Part shown: piece by piece, positions 58,831-64,000 of the stretch
How positions within the stretch are numbered: the first letter of the stretch is position 1
Layout: every line of letters starts with the position of its first letter
Assembly: GCF_900099835.1 (NCBI RefSeq)
Contig: NZ_FNKP01000001.1
Span: 930,001-994,000, forward strand
DNA from: Paraburkholderia fungorum
GTDB lineage: Bacteria > Pseudomonadota > Gammaproteobacteria > Burkholderiales > Burkholderiaceae
Length of the DNA: 64,000 bases
Direction of reading: 5' to 3'
The notes under the pieces: generated by a model
The model's database searches: none
What the model saw: the letters and a program-made list of their open reading frames with translations, nothing else
What the model was told of the DNA's origin: nothing
Program-made: the position numbers and the translations under genes

Positions 58831-60567
58831 ATGTTCATCGATACTCGTACTGTCGAACAAAACACCGTCGTTGAAACGACGGTCTGCATCATCGGGGGAG
58901 GTGTGGCCGGCATTACGCTGGCGCTGGAAATGTCGCGGGCGGGCGTGGACTCGTGCATTCTCGAGAGCGGCGGTTTCGGTCCCGACGACGAAACCCGCGA
59001 CCTCTATCGCGGCGAAAACGTGGGCCTGCCCTATACCTTCGCCGACGGTTCGCGCAGCCGTTATTTTGGCGGCAGCAGCAATTGCTGGGGCGGGTGGTGC
59101 CGCCCACTCGATCCATGGGATTTTGAAAAGCGCGACTGGATTCCCCATAGCGGCTGGCCGTTCGGACTCGACGAACTCGCGCCGTACTATGCGCGCACGC
59201 ATGAACTGCTGAAGCTGGGTCCGCAGAATTTCGATCCTGCTTACTGGGAGCGTGAGATTGGCCGCCGCGACGTGCGTCGCATGCCGCTTGCAACCGGCGA
59301 TATGCGCGACACGGTGGCGCAGTTCAGCCCGCCTGTGCGTTTTGGCAAAGCGTATCGCGACGAGTTGTCGCGTTCGAAGCGGGTGCGGGTGTTCCTTCAT
59401 GCCAACGCGCTCAATATCGACGCCGACGCGCAGGGCACGACAATCACCAAAGTGCGGGTTGGAACCATCAGCGGACGCAGGCTTTCGGTGCAAGCCAGGA
59501 TTTTCGTGCTGGCAACGGGCGGCATCGAAAACGCCCGCATGCTGCTCGCGTCGAACGACGTGCAGAAGCAGGGGCTCGGCAATGCCAACGATCTGGTCGG
59601 CCGCTACTTCATGGATCATCCGCGGATGATGTCGGGCAAGGTGCGTTTCCGCCCGGGCAATGCGCGCAACAAGCTGTACGACATCAAGTATCACTATCAG
59701 AACGCGGCGGTGTCGGCGCACGGTACGAAGATCTCGTCGCAGTTCGCGCCGAAACAGGAAATGATGGAGCGCGAGCAACTGCTGAATTCGCGCGCGTGGC
59801 TGTATTCGAAGTGGTACGGCGAAGGCAGTGCGGGCTCCGAGGCGTTGATCCATTGCAAGGAAGCGCTGATGCAGAAAGATCAGCCCGGCCGCAGCCTGAA
59901 GCGGGATATCTCGACGATGATCGCGCACCCGCTGCATACGGTGGGCTATGGTCTGACGCGACTCCTGCAATGGCCCGCGCTGATCACCGACGTGACCTTG
60001 CAGGCGATCGTCGAAGCGGTTCCCGACCCGGATAGCCGGGTGACCTTATCGACCGATCAGCGCGATCGTCTTGGCATACCGCGCGTCAAGGTGGAGTGGC
60101 GTCTGGGCGATCAGGTGAAACGCACCTTCGACAAAACGTTCGCGCTGCTCGCCACCGAGCTGCAGATGGCGAATATCGCCGACGTCGAACTCGATGCGCC
60201 GCTCGAAGGCCGTCCGTGGCCCGCGAAGCTGGAAGGCACCTGGCATCATATGGGCACGACACGTATGCACGATTCGCCGCGCGAAGGGGTGGTCGATCGG
60301 GATTGCAAGGTGCACGGCATCAGCAATCTGTACGTGGGCGGCAGCTCGGTGTTTCCGACTGTCGGCGCGAACTTCCCGACTATCACGATCGCCGCGCTGT
60401 CGTTGCGTCTTGCCGGTCACCTGGTGCGGCAACTCGACGTGCCGGATATCGTCGACCGCAAGCGCACCGACGCCGCGAATAGTTCGACCATCGTGGCGGG
60501 ACAGCCGCAGGTCGATACGCGGCCCATCGCTGCATCGACGTTGACGCCGTTAATGAAGGAGCGGTGA
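58831..60567 (+). CDS. GMC-family oxidoreductase
   Basis: A 578-residue FAD enzyme. The FAD motif is VCIIGGGVAGITLALEMSRA (about residues 18-37). FGGSSNCWGGWCRPL follows the GMC substrate/FAD loop. The C-terminal domain has WHHMGTTRMHDS, with the catalytic His pair region, and NLYVGGSSVFPTVGANFPTI, the classical end of bacterial GMC enzymes. These oxidise primary or secondary alcohols of sugars or other compounds. The ATG at 58831 has GGGGAGCAG upstream. It stands in the EPS run after wcaF, so oxidation of a sugar or lipid-linked intermediate is possible. There is no signal peptide, so it should be cytoplasmic. Confidence 0.88.
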   Translation: MFIDTRTVEQNTVVETTVCIIGGGVAGITLALEMSRAGVDSCILESGGFGPDDETRDLYRGENVGLPYTFADGSRSRYFGGSSNCWGGWCRPLDPWDFEKRDWIPHSGWPFGLDELAPYYARTHELLKLGPQNFDPAYWEREIGRRDVRRMPLATGDMRDTVAQFSPPVRFGKAYRDELSRSKRVRVFLHANALNIDADAQGTTITKVRVGTISGRRLSVQARIFVLATGGIENARMLLASNDVQKQGLGNANDLVGRYFMDHPRMMSGKVRFRPGNARNKLYDIKYHYQNAAVSAHGTKISSQFAPKQEMMEREQLLNSRAWLYSKWYGEGSAGSEALIHCKEALMQKDQPGRSLKRDISTMIAHPLHTVGYGLTRLLQWPALITDVTLQAIVEAVPDPDSRVTLSTDQRDRLGIPRVKVEWRLGDQVKRTFDKTFALLATELQMANIADVELDAPLEGRPWPAKLEGTWHHMGTTRMHDSPREGVVDRDCKVHGISNLYVGGSSVFPTVGANFPTITIAALSLRLAGHLVRQLDVPDIVDRKRTDAANSSTIVAGQPQVDTRPIAASTLTPLMKER

Positions 60568-60587
60568 GTTGAAAGCGTGATGGGAGA

Positions 60588-60626
60588 AAACGATAACGGC
60601 GCGCATCGAGCGCGCCGTTATCGTTT
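60588..60626. terminator. Bidirectional terminator hairpin
   Basis: AAACGATAACGGCGCGC and GCGCGCCGTTATCGTTT form a 17-bp perfect stem with loop ATCGA, between the converging GMC and GT4 genes. Short T runs are part of the stem ends on both sides. This is the longest perfect stem I saw in the window. Confidence 0.8.
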
Positions 60627-60685
60627 GGAGGGGCGGTTGAGTGAAGCGCCGAAAGCGCGCGCGTAATGGTGTTTCAGCGGGTGCT

Positions 60686-61900
60686 TTAGCGGCTCTGCTG
60701 GGTCGCCTCGCGCAGCGTGGCCAGCGTGCCTGCCTCAGTACTACGGGCTTCGCCTTTCGTTTCCAGCAGCGCGGTCAGCTCGCTCACCATCGTCTCGACC
60801 CGGAACCGCGCATTGAACGTGCGAGTCGCCTGCGCACGCATGGCTTCGCGCGCGGAATCGTCGAGTTCGAGCCAGCGCACCAGATTCTTTTCCGTTCCAT
60901 CGACCGTGTCGGCAGCCACCAGCCCCGCGCCGTCTTCATCGATTTCGCGCCATACGTTGACCTTATCGGAGATCAACGCCGGCAGTCCGCAGCCGAGCGC
61001 CTCGGCCACCGCGACACCGAAATTTTCCTGATGCGAGGGCAGCGCGAACACATCGCTCGCATGAAACGCGCCCCACTTGAGTTCGCCCTGCAGCATGCCC
61101 GGCAAACTCAAACGATGCGCGATGCCGGCCGCTTGCGCCTGCGCGCGCAGCGTCGCGACCCAGCCGGTTTCGTCGGGACCGGCAATCACGAGATGCAGCG
61201 CGGGGTCGCGTCCGGCCACGCGCGCAAATGCGTCGATCAGCAGATCGCAGCCTTTCTTTGCGTGAACGCGGCCGAGAAACAGCACGATGCGTTTGCCGCG
61301 CAAACTGGGGATCGCATTCAGAAAAGCTTCGCGTGCGGATACGGCGTCGAGCGCCGGCACGGTGGTGCCGAACGGCACGATCCGTTCATTCGCGCGATAC
61401 AGCCAGAACGACTGCCGCGCGCGCGTGCGCTCCTCCTCCGTCGTGAAGATCACCGCGCGCGCGTCGCGCAGCACGCGATATTCGGCCCACGGCCAGTACA
61501 GCCACTTCTTCAGATGCTTGAGCGGATACGCTTCCTTGAACCACGGGTCGAGCATGCCATGCACGTACACGTAATACGGCACGTTGCTGTTGTGCAGCGC
61601 TTTCCATGCAGCAAAGCCATGGTATTGCCACAGACCGTGAACGATCACCGCATCGAAACGCTGCGCGTTTTCGGCGATCCACGGCGCGAAACGCTCGCAA
61701 TAGCTATAGCGGTTTTTCGCCGGACCGAACGCATGAACCGGAAACGGAAACGCTGACACATGGGCGTCGGCAGGGGCGTCGCAACTCGCCACTTCGATTT
61801 CGTGTCCGGCTTCCTGCATGGCCAGGCCGCTGCGGCGCACGCCTTCAACCGGGCCGCCGCCGCGTGGATCGACACTGGGGAGCAGGTGCAGTATTTTCAT
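60686..61900 (-). CDS. Glycosyltransferase family 4
   Basis: A 404-residue GT-B protein. It begins MKILHLLPSVDPRGGGPVEG, the pattern of GT4 enzymes such as WcaI/PssC relatives acting on EPS. The donor half has IVLFLGRVHAKKGCDLLIDA and SHQENFGVAVAEALGCGLPA, which includes the EX7E motif. Its ATG overlaps the TGA of the polymerase gene upstream (ATGA, bases 61897-61900), so translation is coupled. It is transcribed towards the terminator at 60588. Sugar unknown. Confidence 0.88.
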   Translation of the reverse strand: MKILHLLPSVDPRGGGPVEGVRRSGLAMQEAGHEIEVASCDAPADAHVSAFPFPVHAFGPAKNRYSYCERFAPWIAENAQRFDAVIVHGLWQYHGFAAWKALHNSNVPYYVYVHGMLDPWFKEAYPLKHLKKWLYWPWAEYRVLRDARAVIFTTEEERTRARQSFWLYRANERIVPFGTTVPALDAVSAREAFLNAIPSLRGKRIVLFLGRVHAKKGCDLLIDAFARVAGRDPALHLVIAGPDETGWVATLRAQAQAAGIAHRLSLPGMLQGELKWGAFHASDVFALPSHQENFGVAVAEALGCGLPALISDKVNVWREIDEDGAGLVAADTVDGTEKNLVRWLELDDSAREAMRAQATRTFNARFRVETMVSELTALLETKGEARSTEAGTLATLREATQQSR

Positions 61901-63408
61901 CGGACGATAGTCGGTCGGTTGGAGCGTGGCGGCGGCGCTGCACGCGTGAGCAGCGCACCGAACTGCTTGGTGTCAGACGAAGACGACGACGTCGCCGCTG
62001 GCTTGCCTTGAGACACGCCGAGCGCCGAAGGGAGATCCGCGCGTCCTGTTCCAGGCTGAATGCGGTGCGGCAAATCCGGCATCATCGCGACCGGACGTCC
62101 GCGCGGCGCCCTCGGCGTGCGTGAGGAGCGAGCTGGCAGTGCGCGCTGCAAACGGCCGTGGGTGGCGATCATCAGACCCAGCGCAACGCCGAAGATCAGC
62201 CCTGAAAAACGCGGCCCCAGCGGATTGCCGCCGATCGTCGTGGCCGGCAACGCAGCGAACAGCATGATCGCGCGTCCGAGCACCGGCAACATGGGCGCGT
62301 CGGGTACGACCGTGCGCCAGTATCGATAGGAAAACACGCAGATGCCGAGCGCGGCCAAGGTGGCGAGCGGCATGCTGATGCCGAACAGCAAGCCGCCTGC
62401 GAAGAACTGATAGACCCAGAAGTTGTGGCCCGCGGCCCATTCGTTGATCGCATAAAAGTCTTTCTCGCTGAACTGACCGGCGAGGTCCGGCAGATACAGC
62501 GGCGAGTAGCGATAGTAGTGACCATAACCTTCGCCGAACAGCAGCGTTTCAGGCGACTGGGTTACCTGGTCATACTGATTACGCATTTCCGCGAGACGGG
62601 TGATCGTGGTCGGGTCCTTGCCCGACGCGGTTTCTTCAGACGCGAAGATGCGTTGGGTCCAGTGTTCGGCGACGGTCGGAAACGCGAGCGCCGCGACCCC
62701 CGCCATGCCGGCCAGCACGGCGCCGATCAGCAGGCTGCGGGTCATCGCGCGGCCGAGGTGCCGGATCGACGGTGCACTAAGCAATACCGCGAGCAGGAAC
62801 AGCAGGACAGTGCCCACCAGCAGGCTGCGGGTCACGCTCAACAGTTCCACGAGGATGGTGCTTGCGAACACCGCGACCGTGAACACGGAGAAGCGTCGCG
62901 CCACGACGAATTCATGCAGCAGCACGGCCTGCAATCCGAGCAGCGTGACGGAGATAATGCGAAAGCGCACGTCTTCGAGATCGCCGCCGGTCGCCATCCC
63001 GTAGACGAAAGTGAAACCCGCGCTGATCAGATTCGCGACGAACAGCGCGCGTTCGAACTGCGAGATTCTGTATTCGCTCCACGGGCGGCAGGCGACCAGA
63101 TAACCGAGCATGAACAGCACGAACGGCAGCAGCGTACGCAGATAATTGCCGACGTCGTTATCCTGAACCAGCTGGGCGACGATGCTGCCGAACACGCACA
63201 ACATCATGCTGACGGTGACGACCGTACGCAGCCGCGCGCGTTCGTGAAAGCGCGGCGCGATGAGCAGCAGTGCGAGCCCTGCCGCCATCGACGGAATTAC
63301 CAGCCCGAATTGTGCAAAGTGGCCCGTGGTTGCGTCGGTCGCTTTATAGTCGAACGCGAGCGGGATTAAAAAAATCCATATCCAGGGCGTTGCAAACTGG
63401 TGGCGCAT
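61897..63408 (-). CDS. O-antigen polymerase/ligase-like membrane protein, second
   Basis: A 503-residue polytopic protein with ten or more hydrophobic segments and a large periplasmic loop (about residues 255-330) including TITRLAEMRNQYDQVTQSPE and LLFGEGYGHYYRYSPLYLPD. After the last membrane segment comes a hydrophilic C-terminal tail of about 80 residues rich in Arg, Pro and Ser. This fits a Wzy-like polymerase. GGGGAGG precedes the ATG by 9 bases. It is translationally coupled to the following GT4 gene. With the protein at 9549-10745 this makes two Wzy candidates. Confidence 0.8.
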   Translation of the reverse strand: MRHQFATPWIWIFLIPLAFDYKATDATTGHFAQFGLVIPSMAAGLALLLIAPRFHERARLRTVVTVSMMLCVFGSIVAQLVQDNDVGNYLRTLLPFVLFMLGYLVACRPWSEYRISQFERALFVANLISAGFTFVYGMATGGDLEDVRFRIISVTLLGLQAVLLHEFVVARRFSVFTVAVFASTILVELLSVTRSLLVGTVLLFLLAVLLSAPSIRHLGRAMTRSLLIGAVLAGMAGVAALAFPTVAEHWTQRIFASEETASGKDPTTITRLAEMRNQYDQVTQSPETLLFGEGYGHYYRYSPLYLPDLAGQFSEKDFYAINEWAAGHNFWVYQFFAGGLLFGISMPLATLAALGICVFSYRYWRTVVPDAPMLPVLGRAIMLFAALPATTIGGNPLGPRFSGLIFGVALGLMIATHGRLQRALPARSSRTPRAPRGRPVAMMPDLPHRIQPGTGRADLPSALGVSQGKPAATSSSSSDTKQFGALLTRAAPPPRSNRPTIVR

Positions 63409-63691
63409 TGCTGATTCCTCCCCGTTGCCATGATGGTGCCGTCGGTCTGGCGCGGACGGTCTCGCAGTGAATCATTGTGCGGAGAATATTTTGGTCCGTT
63501 AGTTACCCTGACCGCATTCGTCGCCGATTACCTGGGTTCTGGCGACGCAGGAAAGGGCATCCTCTGCAAGACGCGCGCACACTTGAGCAGGTTGTCGGTC
63601 AATGCCTTGAAGTTGGCGCGCACGACGGCGTGCTGCCACCGACTATGCGAAAAGGGCCATGCGCCTGCGATAAGCGACAGGGGAGAACAAC

Positions 63692-64000
63692 ATGAAGTTA
63701 TTCGGCGGAACGGGGGCGACTAAAACGCCAAAAATTGCGGGTCGCGCGATCGAACTCGACTTCGTACGCGGTATCGCGATCATCATGGTGATGGGCTATC
63801 ACTTTCACGCGGTTCACACCGGCAACTTCCTTATTCAGATCATTGAATATCCGCTGAAGAGTTTTGGGCGAGAAGGGGTCAACCTGTTCTTCACGCTCAG
63901 CGGTTTTCTGGTGGGTGGCCTGCTGCTTCGACAATACGCCGAAACCGGTCAGGTCGATGCGCGGCGTTTCATCATCCGGCGGATTTTCCGTATCTGGCCC
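63692..64000 (+). CDS. Acyltransferase family 3 (OafA/YrhL type), 3' end outside window
   Basis: The frame is open to the window edge, giving 103 residues so far. After a short polar start comes IELDFVRGIAIIMVMGYHFH, the family-3 signature with the catalytic His region, then EGVNLFFTLSGFLVGGLLLR and the Arg-rich RRFIIRRIFRIWP. These membrane enzymes O-acetylate or succinylate sugars of O-antigen and EPS. GGGAG lies before the ATG at 63692. It is divergent from the wzy/GT4 pair, with a 283-bp gap between. It may open a further set of EPS genes to the right. Confidence 0.88.
   Translation, partial: MKLFGGTGATKTPKIAGRAIELDFVRGIAIIMVMGYHFHAVHTGNFLIQIIEYPLKSFGREGVNLFFTLSGFLVGGLLLRQYAETGQVDARRFIIRRIFRIWP

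Noticed and set aside
63430..63723. 97-codon frame before the acyltransferase gene
   Set aside because: It overlaps the well-supported start of the acyltransferase gene in another frame and has no recognisable sequence; the region is better read as a divergent promoter gap.
1..64000. CRISPR arrays, tRNA genes, insertion sequences or prophage genes
   Set aside because: No regularly spaced repeats, tRNA T-arm patterns in a cloverleaf context, transposases or phage structural genes were seen on reading both strands; a dedicated scan could still find short elements.

Overview
The window looks like a chromosomal segment from a Burkholderiaceae bacterium, most likely Paraburkholderia or a close relative. 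The signs are high GC, dense coding on both strands, GC-rich third positions that produce long antisense open frames, a Burkholderia-style gene set (LysR regulators, a TAXI receptor, a BON protein, XDH genes) and Burkholderiales-type exopolysaccharide (EPS) genes. Species cannot be read from the sequence. I saw no tRNA, rRNA, insertion sequence, phage gene or CRISPR array.

Region 1 (about 1-15 kb) is an EPS assembly and modification block. It holds a left-truncated ATP-grasp ligase, an FAD monooxygenase-like protein, a NodB-type polysaccharide deacetylase, two GT4 glycosyltransferases, a small secreted protein, a Wzc-type tyrosine autokinase, a Wzy-like polymerase/ligase, a GT2 transferase, a Tat-exported beta-helix protein and a Wzx-like flippase. 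No Wza and no initiating phosphosugar transferase are visible here.

Region 2 (about 15-34 kb) is metabolic and transport DNA. It contains an MFS exporter, the xanthine dehydrogenase set xdhABC (with an XdhC that lacks its N-terminal domain), a LysR regulator, a DsbA-fold isomerase, a TAXI receptor without a permease, a BON protein, TSUP and LysE transporters, and a likely catabolic unit (LysR, HMG-CoA lyase, CaiB-type CoA-transferase, MFS). A 46-codon gene with clear terminators closes this part.

Region 3 (about 34-64 kb) is a second EPS block whose gene content resembles the enterobacterial colanic acid locus: ManC/CpsB, WcaJ-type initiating transferase, Wza, Wzc, Gmd, Fcl, Gmm, WcaI, WcaF, further GT4 enzymes, a second Wzy-like protein and an acyltransferase cut by the right edge. 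Added to it are two paralogous GH39/PslG-like secreted glycosidases, a secreted PIG-L deacetylase with lectin and FG-GAP segments, a GMC oxidoreductase, a second small secreted protein, a 48-residue membrane protein and a GlxA-like regulator with a degenerate sensor domain. The predicted precursors are GDP-mannose and GDP-L-fucose.

Regions 1 and 3 look complementary: Wzx is seen only in region 1, Wza and the initiating transferase only in region 3, while each has its own Wzc and Wzy. I infer either two polymers that share parts or one system split by about 19 kb of unrelated genes. Genes beyond both window edges could change this picture.
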